A DNA stretch of 64,000 nucleotides, from NCBI GenBank assembly GCA_032622095.1, contig CP136066.1:12175784-12239783 (forward strand), given 5' to 3'. Below the pieces are notes generated by a model that saw only the letters and a list, made by a program, of their open reading frames with translations, ran no database searches and had not been told where the DNA came from. Positions 35,801 through 50,800 of this stretch are shown piece after piece. Position 1 is the first letter of the stretch; every line of letters begins with the position of its first letter. This DNA is from Siphonodentalium dalli. Taxonomy: Eukaryota; Mollusca; Scaphopoda; Gadilida; Siphonodentaliidae. The translations under genes and the position numbers were made by a program.

Positions 35801-38800
35801 ATAAGTATATGCCAATGAATTCAATATTCCGTGTTCTCAGACACCTCCCTCGTCACTGAATTTTTTTTTTAAAAAGCCTCATCAAACATTTTTTTCAATA
35901 TCGACAATGTTTTAACTTTTGCAAAATGCCATATTGTTACATAACCCTTCCATGACTGGAGCTTCCTGAAATGAAAAGCATTCTCTTATACATGTATATG
36001 TGAGTCTCCAATATAGAAATAGTGTGCCTGTCATTTACAAAATGAGGTCCCCAATAGCCCGCTATGCGGGGTAGCATCACTAAATTCACCCTCTGGGGAC
36101 CTCATTCTTCAACTGACAGGCACACTATTTCAAGGCTTGCCTACAATATTTACCTTGATCTTGTAAGTCATTGCATTCTGTTAAATATGCGAAGCTCCAT
36201 ATCGAAGACTCGCATATATAATGAGAATGCACTGGCACAGGATCTTTAGTTCTGCACAATGGAACATGGTAAACCACATTCGCTCACCTTCAAACTGGCT
36301 AGAAAAACCATTATTGTAGGACTTTTACGGCAAATATGATATCATGATTGGTATTGTTGTGAGTATCTATTGGTAATAAACTAATTTGGATAACTAAATC
36401 GGCTTTTGATAAAATTCCATTGTTGTTGTTAGATGATACAGGAACCATCAAATTGAAGTATCTACCTTTAAGAGAATGCATTGGCCTAACACTATTTATC
36501 TTGACCTTGTAAGCCAGTGCATTCTCTTATATATATGAGGCTCACTATGGGAGACTTACATACACAAGATAATGCACTAGCATAGGATCTTTAATGCTGT
36601 ACCAGCACAGCTCACATCATGAAAGTTATAAGAGACAATCTGCAGAGTCTTTATATAGCTAGGTCTCATCAAGTGAGGTCATCATTATAATATTAAAGCA
36701 CTCACCTCGATATCCTCCCTGTGGCCGCGCATTGTTTCAAGAAGTGTCCGGTTCTTCATCGACCAAACTCGAACCGTCCTGAAAATACGCCATCATCCCT
36801 GATGTATTAACCCTGTCATGACGGGAGCTGGTCTGGTGCAACATTAAAGACCCTGTGCCAATGCATTCTCTTATATATGTGAGTCGACCATAGGTCACCT
36901 TGCATATATAAGAGAATGCATTTGGCCTAACAATTTTTTATAAATTTTTCTTACATTCTTTCAAAAAATAATTCATTTTTTATAAATTTTTCTTATATTC
37001 TATAACAATATTTATCATTTTTTCTTATTTTTTCTTTAATACTTTTATCATTTTTTTTATATCATATTTTCTTATATTTTTTATCGTTTTTCTCTTACAT
37101 TCTTTAACAATTTTTTCTCATTTCTAAAATACATGGATTCGGCTAAATGGTGTCCATTGGGGGGGGGGGGGGGGGGGGGGGTTCAACATAGAGTTTGCCA
37201 TCCCCGCCCCCCCCCCTTGAACCAGACAAATTTTTATCGAGTCTGAGAAGTTCCAATGTACCCTCTCACTGTGTTGGAATTTTCTAACTGGTACTGGTAC
37301 CTCAGACTTTACAACGTGTTTGGAAATTTCCTACCTGGCACCCGAAATTTTCCAAACATTTTAACCTTTTCATGACTGGAGCGTCGTGATTTTTTACGAA
37401 AACACTGTGTCAATGCATTCTCTCATATATGCGAGTCATTCATAGGGAGCCTCGCATATATAAGAGAATGCATTGGCCTAACAATATTTACCTTGATCAT
37501 GTAAGCCATTGCATTATATTATATATTCGAGGCTCCATTACGGGATATATACTGGTATATAAGAGAATGCACTGGCACAGGGTTTTAATGCTGCACCAGC
37601 GCAGCCCCCGTCATGAAAGGGTTAATGAAGGTAAGAAAATATTTGACTATTGATCTATTAATCAACACACTAAATACTGGTGTGAGCATATCAAACAATC
37701 AGTACTATTTGAACCTATATTTAGTTTGAAATTTGCAACTGGTTTGTGTCAAGCATGAAATTTCTTACCAAAGTTGGGGGAGAGTTCACCATGTCATTGA
37801 GATGGTTCCTGTCAGTTGACATATTCAAACAAGCCTGCAAATAGTGTGTCTGTCATTTGCAGAATGAGGTCCCCAGAGGGTTAATTTAGTGATGCTACCC
37901 CGCAAAGTGGGCTAGCATCACTAAATTCACCCTCTGGGGACCTCATTCTGCTTAGGCCATCAACTGCTATGGTAGACCTAGGATCAGAATGAAGTTCCCA
38001 GTTGAAGTTGGTGATGTTCACCCATTGGGAACCTCGATATGAATTTTATCTTCTGCAAATTAGGGGATATAGAAACTTCCCAGAAGGGAAAAAGTAACTA
38101 AAACCAATGTTAATTTGATACAATAGATACTTCCCAGAAGATGAGGCCTAAGCAGAATAAAGTCTCCAGAGGGTGAATTTGGCATGTTGATCTTTAATGA
38201 GATGTGGTGCGAGGATAAATTCACTGCAGTGAATTAACTGGCGGGTTGATCTTTAATGAGATGTGGTGCGATGATAAATTCACTGCAGTGAATTAACTGG
38301 CATGTTGATCTTTAATGAGATGTGGTGCGAGGATAAATTCACTGCAGTGAATTAACTGGCATGTTGATCTTTAATGAGATGTGGTGCGAGGATAAATTCA
38401 CTGCAGTGAATTAACTGGCGGGTTGATCTTTTATGAGATGTGGTGCGATGATAAATTCACTGCAGTGAATTAACTGGCATGTTGATCTTTAATGAGATGT
38501 GGTGCGAGGATAAATTCACTGCAGTGAATTAACTGGCGGGTTGATCTTTAATGAGATGTGGTGCGAGGATAAATTCACTGCAGTGAATTAACTGGCATGT
38601 TGATCTTTAATGAGATGTGGTGCGAGGATAAATTCACTGCAGTGAATTAACTGGCAGGTTGATCTTTAATGAGATGCAGTGAGTGGATAAATTAACTGCA
38701 GTGAATTAACTGGCGGGTTAATCTTTAATGCGATGTGGTGTGATGATAAATTCACTGCAGTTAGTTAACTGGCAGGTTAATCTATAATGAGATGTGGTGC

Positions 38801-41800
38801 GAGGATAAATTCACTGCAGTGAATTAACTGGCAGGTTGATCACTAATGAGATGCAGTGAGTGGATAAATTCACTGCAGTGAATTAACTGGCATCTTGATC
38901 TTTAATGAGATGTGGTGCGAGGGTAAATTCACTGCAGTGAATTAACTGGCATCTTGATCTTTAATGAGATGTGGTGCGAGGATAAATTCACTGCAGTGAA
39001 TTAACTGGCATGTTGATCTTTAATGAGATGTGGTGCGAGGATAAATTCACTGCAGTGAATTAACTGGCATGTTGATCTTTAATGAGATGCGGTGCGAGGA
39101 TAAATTCACTGCAGTGAATTAACTGGCAGGTTGATCTTTAATGAGATGCAGTGAGTGGATAAATTAACTGCAGTGAATTAACTGGCGGGTTAATCTTTAA
39201 TGCGATGTGGTGTGATGATAAATTCACTGCAGTTAGTTAACTGGCAGGTTAATCTATAATGAGATGTGGTGCGAGGATAAATTCACTGCAGTGAATTAAC
39301 TGGCAGGTTGATCACTAATGAGATGCAGTGAGTGGATAAATTCACTGCAGTGAATTAACTGGCAGGTTGATCTTTAATGAGATGTGGTGCGATGATAAAT
39401 TCACTGCAGTTAATTAACTGGCAGGTTGATCTTTAATGAGATGTGGTGCGAGGATAAATTCACTGCAGTTAATTAACTGGCATGTTGATCTTTAATGAGA
39501 TGTGGTGCGATGATAAATTCACTGCAGTTAATTAACTGGCAGGTTGATCTTTAATGAGATGTGGTGCGATGATAAATTCACTGCAGTGAATTAACTGGCA
39601 GGTTGATCTTTAATGAGATGTGGTGCGAGGATAAATTCACTGCAGTTAATTAACTGGCATGTTGATCTTTAATGAGATGTGGTGCGATGATAAATTCACT
39701 GCAGTTAATTAACTGGCAGGTTGATCTTTAATGAGATGTGGTGCAATGATAAATTCACTGCAGTTAATTAACTTTGGCAGGTTGATCTTTAATGAGATGT
39801 GGTGCGATGATAAATTCACTGCAGTTAATTAACTGGCAGGTTGATCTTTAATGAGATGTGGTGCAATGATAAATTCACTGCAGTTAATTAACTTTGGCAG
39901 GTTGATCTTTAATGAGATGTGGTGCGATGATAAATTCACTGCAGTTAATTAACTTTGGCAGGTTGATCTTTAATGAGATGTGGTGCGAGGATAAATTCAC
40001 TGCACTTAATTAACTGGCGGGTTAATCTTTAATGAGATGTGGTGCAATGATAAATTCACTGCAGTTAATTAACTGGCGGGTTAATCTTTAATGAGATGTG
40101 GTGCGATGATAAATTCACTGCAGTTAATTAACTGGCGGGTTAATCTTTAATCAGATGTGGTGCAATGATAAATTCACTGCAGTGAATTAACTGGCAGGTT
40201 GATCTTTAATGAGATGTGGTGCGATGATACATTCACTGCAGTGATAACAGTTTTATTATATGACAAAAATGAAATAACAAAAGCATTGCTAGAGTGGTAA
40301 TTCCAACAAAGGGCCATAGCTCTGGTGAAAATTGGTGCCGGGAACCCAAATTCTAACTTGACCTGTATTTTTGACTAGTAATCTCACATAACAAATTTCA
40401 TTTTATCGATGAAATTTTTATCAATAAAATGTTATTTTTTATCATAAAAACCGGTGTAAATATGCAAACAGGTAACATTAGATAATGGATAATGTCGAAT
40501 ACATCTATAATATTTTGAACTTTTAGCACAAATACATTCTCCATGCAAACTGCCTGGAACTACAAGGAACAGCTAATAGGGGGGGATTATTTCGTAAATC
40601 ACCTGTCAGACCCGGCTGAGACGAGATATTCATTGTCAACCAACTGCAGGAAGTCAACGCTGCCTTTGTGTCCGACGAGGGTGAACACCATCTCCCTGCT
40701 ACATGCATTAATGACACGAATCGTGCTGTCCATACATGCTGTGACGATAACGTTATCCTTCAAGCAAATCATAAGCAAGCAATGGAAAGCATGTGTTCAA
40801 TCAAAGCAGCAAAATAAAATGATTTTGTGACTTTCGTAGGTTTTGAAATCAGGCCTGAGAATAAAGTGCATGTCATTTGCAGAATGAGGTCCCCAGAGGG
40901 TGAATTTAGTGATGATATCCCGCATAGTGGGCTAGCATTACTATAAATTCACCTTCTGGGACCTTATTCTGCTTAGGCCTCATCTTCTCTGGAAAGTTTC
41001 TTTATTATAAAATTTCTATAGAAACTTCTTCACATAGATTCTATTTCTTTTTTAGTTTAGTTTCTCTATATCCCCAAATTGGCAGATGACACATTGCATA
41101 ATCGAGGTTCCCAATGGGTGTACATCGCAATATTCACCAAGTGAGAACTTCAATCTGTGTCTACATCTCCCACAGCAGATGAGGCCATGCAGAAAGAGGT
41201 CCCCAGAGGGTGAATTTGGTGAATTTGGTGATGCTAGCACTCTATGCGGGATAGCGTTAATAAATTCACCCTCTGGGGACATACGAAACATACGAAAGTG
41301 ACACAATCCATAACAATATCATACATTTACTGAAACAACATCTCATGTGCATACAAACAAACAAAGTAAAATCCATAGTGAAAAAAACCATATACAATAT
41401 TAAAGTGATATTAAACACTCCCGTAGGGTGATAAAATAGAATGGATAATAATCTTGCTCAAAGTAGTTATTTTTACAAATATTATACCCAAATTGACAAT
41501 TCACACAGTCATTCTGTTACATATTAATTACATGCAGTGAACATTGATGGCGAACTCGTTTTCGTTAGTTTATTGATATTAGTTGCGCCCCGAATCGAGA
41601 TGTAAATATTTACATTTGAGCATAGTTCAGATGATGTTTTCTATGGAGTGGTACGGCCGATTTACTACGATTTTCAGCGATTTTAGTGGAATACTATATT
41701 CCTCCAGTTTGCATAGCACCTAGATACAAACTTATCAGTTTCATGCACCCGATCAAGTACATAATATGTCTTTAATTGTCATGTATCATTACAAAGTGGT

Positions 41801-44800
41801 ACACTATTTACCCTTTCTGTACTAAATACTCAATGATGAGTACATGTAGTTATCTCTTAGGAAATGTACAGATAATAAGGTCGTTTGTTGAACTTTATGA
41901 TTGTTTGTTGAACTTATTATCTGAACATTTCCCATCAATGAATATGAATCTTCCTTCTGTTTTTCTGACTGTCGTCTATTACCTAAACACCCCTCCAAAT
42001 GAATAATAGACCATTCCAATGTAGTGAATGTACACTTTTATAACTGAATGGGAGAATCCATTTAGCATAGAAATGGTTAAAGGCTCACATTTACCATACC
42101 TACAATATCAGGGTGAAGAAAAGCTTCAATAAGTGTCGCCATTTTTTGAATGTCGAAAAAATGTCAGCATTTCCACTCTCTGTGACTTTATCATAGAAAA
42201 TGATAATAATTTAATGACTTTTCACTCTAATGTAATGGGCAATCACATAAGACACCTAATTGAACGGAGTGCACCACCAGAGTACATTAGTTGTTCACTC
42301 ATAATGAATGTTAAAAACAACAAGAATAAAAATTTGCATCAGAGATGCGTGGTCGAGGTGCAGTAGCTACACGAAACATGGACCTGGATTTAAATGCATT
42401 AATCATAACTAGCTACAATACACACCATTTTTAAGGAAGTCTGACATACCAAATATTCCTCCCCGAGTATAACAAAATCAGTTGATATTTGTTCAAGTAA
42501 TATCACGCTATTGTGATAAAAAAATTATTAATTAAGGGCCATAACTCTGCCCAAAAGTAGGCGGATCTGTCAGGTTTTTCTAACTCGACCAAGATATCGT
42601 CTCATATACCAAATATCAACAAAATCAGTTGAATCTAAAATCAACTCTGTGTACATGTATTCCAAGTCCAACAGGGGCTATAACCTGTCAAAATTTGGTG
42701 GCCCAACCCCATATTCGAACTTGATCTGTGTGTTCTTGTGATAACACCAAGTTATGAGTCAATCGAAAAACGAATATAAAAGTTATCATATGTAAACCAA
42801 AATGTTGACGGATGGAAAGACTGCATACATAATACGGCCTATAAATATGAATTCACTATTTGTGAATGATGTTGAGTAATTTTTCTATCAAAACACAATA
42901 TCGATACAATATTGATATGTTCAAAACTGGAAGTTGTGATCGCTATGTATGGCTTTAAATCATTACAAAGTGGCATATTAATGAAATGTTTGGTTTGCAG
43001 TTGAGTAAGAACATAAGATGTCTGTGGTCCGTAAAAAAGAAGCTAATGATAGAAAAATTGCTATTTTTTGTTGTTAGATTGACGACCTGTCGTAGAGGGC
43101 TCCATAAATATACTAATAATTATGTTTATGTAAACAATGTGAGGATGTAACGATATCGCTCGTAAATCCTATCATAACAATCAAATAGGCGGGAGAAGAC
43201 TCATCAGTATAGCGGGAGTTCCTTCTCATTCTATCCCATTCAATACTTTAGGCAGGGATGTTTATATGGCGGGAGTTCCTTCTGATTCTATCCCATTCAA
43301 TACTTAAGGCAGGGATGTTGTCTAGTAGGAACTCAATTGACAGGGGGTAAATGTACATATTTCTTTTAACATTTGTTGTACAATGTGAGGATGTAATGAT
43401 ATCGCTTATAAATCCTATAACAATAAAATATTTATGAGCAGATTGTAGGTACATATTTCTTTTCCCTAATTATTACTATTTTTAGACTATTATAACATTT
43501 GTTTATTGAAAATAAATATTTTCTAACTTTTTGTTGTTGTGCATGTAATAATGTTTATTTAAACAATGTGAGGATGTAATATCGCTCATAAATCATATAA
43601 CAATAAAATAGTTGGCAGCAGATTCATCAGTGATGTCTGTATAGCGGGAGTTACTTCTCATTCTATCCCATTCAATACTTAAGGCAGGGATGTTGCCTCG
43701 TAGGAACTCAATTGACAGGGGGTACTTTTTTTTTCCTAATTATTTTTTTATGAGCTGGGACAGGAAATGTTACTATTTTTAGAACATTATAACATTTGTT
43801 TTTTGAAAATAAATATTTAAAATATTTTGTTGTTGCCCTAATAATTATGTTTATGTAAACACTGTGAGGATGTAACGATATTGCTCATAAATCCTATCAT
43901 AACAATAAAATAGGCGGGAGCAGACATCAGTGATGTCTGTATGGAGCGATTTCCTTTTTATTCTATCCCATTCAATCCTTATGGCAGGGATGTCGCCAAG
44001 TAGGTACTCAATTTACAATGGGTACATCATAAAAAATAATTATGTGCTGGGTCAGGAAATGTTACTATATTTAGAACATTATAAATTTTTTCTATTGATA
44101 ATATATGTTTAAAACATTTTGTTGTTGCGCTAATAATTATGTTTATGTAAACAATGTGAGGATGTAATGATATCGCTCGTAAATCCTATCATAACAATAA
44201 AATAGGCTGGAGCAGACTCATCAGTGATGTCTGTATGGTGCGATTTCCTTTTTATTATATCCCATTCAATCCTTATGACAGGGATGTCGCCTAGTAGGTA
44301 CTCAATTTACAATGGGTACATCATAAAAAAAAATTAAGTGCTGGGTCAGGAAATGTTACTATTTTTAGAACATTATAAAATTTGTTTATTGAAAATAATG
44401 TTTAAAAACATTTTGTTGTTGCGTTAATAATTATGTTTATGTAAACAATGTGAGGATGTAATGATATCGCTCGTAAATCCTATCATAACAATCATATAGT
44501 TGGCAGCAGACTCATCAGTGATGTCTGTATAGCGGGAGTTCCTTCTGATTCTACCCCATTCAATCCTTATAGCAGGGATGTCGCCTAGTAAGAACTCAAT
44601 TGACAGGGGGTACATCATAGAAGAAAAAAAAATTATGTGCTGGGACAGGAAATGTTACTATTTTTAGAACATTAAATTTTTGTTTATTTCAAATATATGT
44701 TTAAAAACATTTTGTTGTTGCGCTAATAATAATGTTTACGTAAACAATGTGAAGATGTAATGATATCGCTCATAAATCATATAACAATCAAATAGGTGGG

Positions 44801-47800
44801 AGCTGACTCATCAGTGATGTCATTAAGAAGGGAGTTAATTCTATTCTATCCCATTCAATTGTATAGACATTAACAAATAAAATCCAGGCTTGGAAAAGAT
44901 AAACCATCTTTAATTCTCTGAATGTCTGTCTGTGATGATCTGATATAAATTACAACAAAAATATTTGTATTTACGAAAATGGGGGAAGTTCAATCAAATT
45001 GTTTTCCCTGAGATTGTGAACTGATTATTTGTTTCATCCACAATCTCACCATGAAAATAAAAACAGCTGTAATTGTGTCTGCATATATATCTAGCTTGTA
45101 CAGAAATTCAGAAATCATTCGGACTGCCGGCCACCAAAATACACACCTCAATGAGATTCTCACCTTGAATATAACAGAAGTGATTGTATCCCCATGTATA
45201 TCAAGCTTGTAACAGAAATCATCCGGACTGCCGGACACCGAAATACACACCTCAATGAGATTCTCACCTTGAATATAACAGAAGTGATTGTGTCCCCATG
45301 TATATCTAGCTTGTACAGACATTCTAACGTCCTCAGATCCCAAACTCGTAAGCTTTTATCCTGACTTCCTGTCACCAGAACACGCCCTGCCACAAGATAA
45401 AATATATAAACAATATTCCTTTCTGATTTTCCCAATGAAATTTTATAAATCCATACACATGTAATATATATTACCTTATTTGGAAACAAGAGCATCGAAT
45501 TGACCTGCATTTTGTACCAGTAAACCCATATTCCAAATTTCATACCAATCAGTAGAGAATATCTGAAGTTATCATCCAGAAATAATAGGTCCCGTTTTTT
45601 TAAAATGGCAGTATAAACAAACAGATATGTACCATACATATATAACAAAGCATATTTTCTGAAGACATATTATATTGTTAAAGCTATTCAAATTATTACT
45701 AATAATAGTCAAAATTTCCAAGATCATACACAATATGATCCCTCTAAATTAAAAAAAATCCTTCCAAAGTTGAAGATATAACACAAAACATGGAACAGTA
45801 ATGCCCTAAATAATCGATTCCTTAACACCAGAATTATGGGTAACATTTCAGGATTTAAATCCTGGAAAATTACCCATAATTCTGCTATAGTTAAGGAGTT
45901 GGTTATTTAGGCCATTACTGTAGAAAAAATTCCTAATGTTTTACCAGACTTTATTAGGAGAAATGTTACATTCAAAGGCCAACAAGCCTTATAATAGTGT
46001 GTCTCTCATTTGCAGAATGAGGCCCCCAGAGGGTGAATTTGGTGATGCCAACCCGCTATGCGGGGTAGCATCACTAAATTCACCCTCTGGGGACCTCATT
46101 CTGCAAATGACAGACACACTATTTCAAGGCTTGTCTTGGGTACTTTAATCAATGGAAACATACAAACTTTACCAATTCATCCATTCAAAACGGGGTAAAT
46201 ATCCTCATTCGACCATTCAAAACGGGGTAAATATCCTCATTCGACCATTCAAAACGGGGTAAATATCCTCATTCGACCATTCAAAACGGGGTAAATATCC
46301 TCATTCGACCATTCAAAAGGGGTAAATATCCTTAAATTGTGTGGAATTAGGAGGTTGGGGAAAAGACACAGATCTTAATTATAAACATGCAAATATCAAA
46401 GAGGGTTCCAGTCAGATAATTGAAGTAGAGAACATATTTCATTTATTCTAAAATATTGCGTGTTTCATGCTTAGTAAATGAGCGACAGTGTTTTCTGGTG
46501 TTAAGTTAATTTTATCATTCTTTCACAAACACGCCACACTGATACAAAACAATGTTACAAACAAAGACCAAATTATTTAGCATGACTCAATGATGTCCCA
46601 TAAGCATGCAGGACTGTCATACATCATTTACAAAAAATTAATTTATCTGTAACACAATACACTCTTCTGTGGAAATTGAATGATCCATTTCCTGGGAAAC
46701 ATTTAGTTGCTTTTACTAATTGACTGAATCAGGGACGCTTGTCATATCAATAACAACTAAAATAGCCTTGGCTTTCATATATCAACGGGTCCAATTACAT
46801 GAAATTACTATTCATAAGATTTACTCAATACCCAGTTGCAGCCGACTATTAAGAATTTGGGGAAATTAATGAGATAAAATTGATCTAATTCACACAGGGA
46901 ATTATCAGACTGTCACTGCATTCAGTGATGATGTTGTAGAATAAGAGATATAATTTGGGACAGTTTTCTTATAAATTTAGGATAACTGCTTATGGATAAT
47001 GCAGATCATAAGGCCATGCAATTAAAATTATAGCCTGTGTTTGGGGTACCACCCTCTCTGAGAATTAGGGTAGGTAGGTAGATTTTAAAAAAGAAAATTT
47101 GAAATACTGTGGACATTGAAATTGTATTTGATCTCAAAGTACTTAGGGTGATACAATTCTACATGTATCAATGTAAAGTTTAGATAAATAATCCAATAGA
47201 GTGTCAAAATATATTAATTTGATAATTTTATTTGACAAAAACTCAATATCTGGGCATAGAGGTGATGTAAATTTACTGGAGGCCCAATAAAAAGTTTAGG
47301 GTAGGCACCTTTGAGATAGGTTAGGTAGGGAGACCACAAACACACATATTTTTTATTTTAGCAGAAATGATCAGTATTATAAAAGTTTTTTCAGAATTGA
47401 CTAATGTCTGTATATATTTTTAAAGATATATTCAGACCTATAGTTACAACAACAACAACAACAACAACATACTTTAACCCTTTTTTTACTTGACGAGTAG
47501 TTCCCTTAAACCTTTCATGATAGGAGCTGCGCTGGTGTAGCATTAAAGGCCCTGTACCAGTGCATTCTCTTATATATGCAAGTCTCCCAAAATCAAGGTA
47601 AATATTGTTAGGCCAATAATGTATTCTCTTATATATGCGAGGCTCCCTATGGGAGACTCGCATATATAAGAGAATGCATTGCCATAAGGTTTTTGCAAAA
47701 TTTCAGGAAGCTCCAGTCCTGGAAGGGTTAACCCTTTACCCAACAGAAGGGCCCTGTGCCAATGCATTCTCTTATATATGCGAGTCGACCATAGGTCGCC

Positions 47801-50800
47801 TCGCATATATAAGAGAATGCATTGGCTTAACACATTAAAAATTATAAAATTGTTGAAGAATGTAAGAAAAAATGGTAAAAAGTGTTAAAAAAAGATTTTT
47901 TTTAGGCCAATGCATTCTCTTATATATGCGAGGCGACCTATGGTCGACTCGCATATATAAGAGAATGCATTGGCACAGGGCATAACTGTAACTATCACAA
48001 TGTGGTCAAGGAGCCGGTTCCAATGATATCCATATTTGTATGGTTCTATTGAGACATACCGAAGATATTTTAGGCTGTTGAAGCTTTATTTGGCCGGTTT
48101 TGGCCGGTTTGTTGGGTAAAGGGTTAATCAATAGGCTGTTTGTTGAACTTATTATCTGAATATCTTCCTCTAATGAATAGGAATCCTTTTGCACTTGTGT
48201 TACTAGTATCTTTTTGTCTGTCTGTCTGTCATCTACTCATTTTCCCTGAATAACCCCCCCTCCAACCAAATGAATAATAAACTTTTCCAATGTATACTTT
48301 TATAACAGTGTGGGAGAATCCATTTAGTAAAGAAGTGGTTAAATATAATTTGGTGATGCTAGCCCACTGAAAATGACAAACACACTTCAAAGCTTGTAGA
48401 TTATAGATACAGTAATGCCCTAAATAATCGATTCCTTAACCACAGCAGAATTATGGGTAATTTTTCAGGATTTAGTCAGAAATATGGCTTGTTGCCATTC
48501 ATCAGAAAGCTCTTAGTGAGAGCTTTCTGACGAATGGCAACAAGCCATATTTCCGATTAATCCTGAAAAATTACCCATATTTCTGCTGTGGTTAAGGAGT
48601 TGATTATTTAGGCCATTACTGTTACAATGTTCTGACTGAAAAAGTGTCTTTTGGAGGTTGTCCTCCACAGGGAATACTCTGCACCCTTGATTTTTGGACC
48701 AACTGAGTCACTGGGGGAAGTCTGGGTAACCTCATGTTCTGTCTAATAGGGTTAGATAGGTTAAAAGGTTAAATGGGAGCAGAGAATCAATTAGAACTGT
48801 TTATCTTCCAGCAGCCAGCATATGTTTAGTCTCACTCAGACTTGAGATATTTCGGGAGACAGAAAGTTTTGCCAATCTAATGCACTCAAGGTGAAATGTT
48901 TACATGTGAAACATAAACACTGTATCAGCAAAGAAAATATGGGGCTGACATTAAGAAAGCATGCAGTCTGACTCAGGTATGACACCGAAGGATGGCGGAG
49001 AGCATGTGGAGAGAGGGAGAGAGAGGGGGACAGGGGAGTATGTGAGAGAGGGGGAGAGAGAGGGGAGAGAGGGGCGAGAGCAGAGAGAGGGGAGGGGAGA
49101 GAGGTGAGGGGGTTGCCATTAAGAAAGCATGGGGTCTGACTTAGGTATGACACCGAAGAATGGCCGGAGAGCATGTGGAGAGAGGTGAGGGGAGAGAGGG
49201 GAGGGGGGCTGCTATTAAGAAAGCAGGGAGAGCATGGGGAGAGAGGGGAGGGGGCTGACTTTAGTAAAGCATGTGGTCTGACTTAGGTATGACACCGAAG
49301 AATGGCAGAGAGCATGGTAGAGAGAGGGGGCGAGGGGCTGACATTAAGAAAGCATGCTGTCTGACTTAAGTATGACACGAAGGATGACGGAGAGCATGGG
49401 GGAGAGAGGGGAGGGAGCTGACATTAAGAAAGCATGGGGTCTGACTCAGGTATGACACCGAAGGATGGTGGAGAGCAAGGGGGGGGGGGGGGGAGAGGGG
49501 AGAGAGAGGGGACTGACATTAAGGGGGTGGGGGTGGGCACAGAATATGTGGGTGAATCAAGCATGGGGAGGGATGAGTCTGACCTTAAAGCGACTCATGC
49601 TGCAGGAGAGTGTGGGGAATGGAGGGTCAACAGAGAAAATATGGGGTGAATCAAGCTGACCCAATCAGATATGTCTCAAATGCCACACAACAGGAGAGAG
49701 AGAGCATGGAAAAAGGGGAGGGGGACCTAACTTTAAGATATAGAATGCCATCTGATATTTTAGGCTGTTGAAGCTTTATTTGGCCGGTTTTGGCCGGTTT
49801 GTTGGGTAAAGGGTTAAGATAGAATGCCATCTGATGTGTCTGAACTTCCATCCGTCCAGGGGGGGGGGGGACACAAGCAAGAGATCATGGGGAGGGGGTA
49901 TGCTGGATGGCATGGAGGGGGGGGGGGGGCTGACATAAAGAGAGAATGAGGTATTTGTCTCAACAGGGGAGCATGTAGGAGTGTTGGTGAGTTTGAATAA
50001 GAATCAGGAAGATCAAAGAATATTCAGAGAATCGAATTACTGAAGATAACAACTTTATTACCAATAGTCTCAGGTGCCAAGTCTGGATTAGTGTGTCTGA
50101 CATTTGAAGAATGAGGTCCCCCAAAGGGTGAATTTAGTGATGCTACCCCGCATGGCAGCTAGCATCCCCAAATTCACTCTCTGGGGACCTCATTCTGATT
50201 AGGCCTCATCTTCTGGGATGTATTTTCAGTCTCAAATTAACATTGTTTATAGTAGCTTTTTCTCTGCTGTTCAGTTTATATATCCCCTAATTTGCAGAAG
50301 ATAAATTATATAATCGAGGTGACTAATGGGTGAACATCACTAACTTCAACTGGGGAACTTCTATCTGATCCTAGGTCTCCCATAGTAGTTGAGGCCTGAG
50401 CAGAATGAGGTTCCCCAAGGGAAAATTTGATGAAGCTAGCCACCATGCCTAATAACTGTGATGGCCAAATGATACTAATAGTGATGGGCAGGGATTTACG
50501 CTGAAATTAATATAGTGATGGAAACATGTTACTGGAATTGCAAATACCACATAATTGTTTAGCTAATATTTAGTGAAGGATAAATATTTGCTTCAAGAAA
50601 ATTTAGAGCTATAAGACCCAACTTTCCCATCGCCATGGCAACTATCACTCTCTCTGAGTACAATCTCAGGATGTTTTCAATGTGCCACGATTGTTATCCA
50701 GGAAGATGTTTTAATATATAGTCGATACTACATGTAGCACAACATGGATTTATATTTTTTTCCAGAATCAGATTGTGAATGTATTATTCAGCATTTGAAC

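Larger units (their letters stand above)
47473..48342. mobile_element. B3 MITE hosting two abutting TTAA MITEs
   Basis: Left part TTTAACCCTTTTTTTACTTG then ACGAGTAGTTCCC (47473-47505). The right part resumes at 48128 with AATAGGCTGTTTGTTGAACT and ends GAAGTGGTTAA (48342). Between them stand a B2 and a B1 element, sharing TTAA sites. Confidence 0.75.

Noticed and set aside
38173-40245. CRISPR-like array
   Set aside because: Units are contiguous tandem copies without unique spacers, and the window is eukaryotic.
40523-40717. 64-codon minus-strand ORF at exon 5
   Set aside because: The WD40 sequence and the splice phases use a different frame of the same strand.
42085-42145. Possible minus-strand first exon MATLIEAFLHPDIV with a GT donor
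   Set aside because: Only 14 codons, no partner exon or family seen, and it lies inside intron 4 of the F-box gene; chance is more likely.
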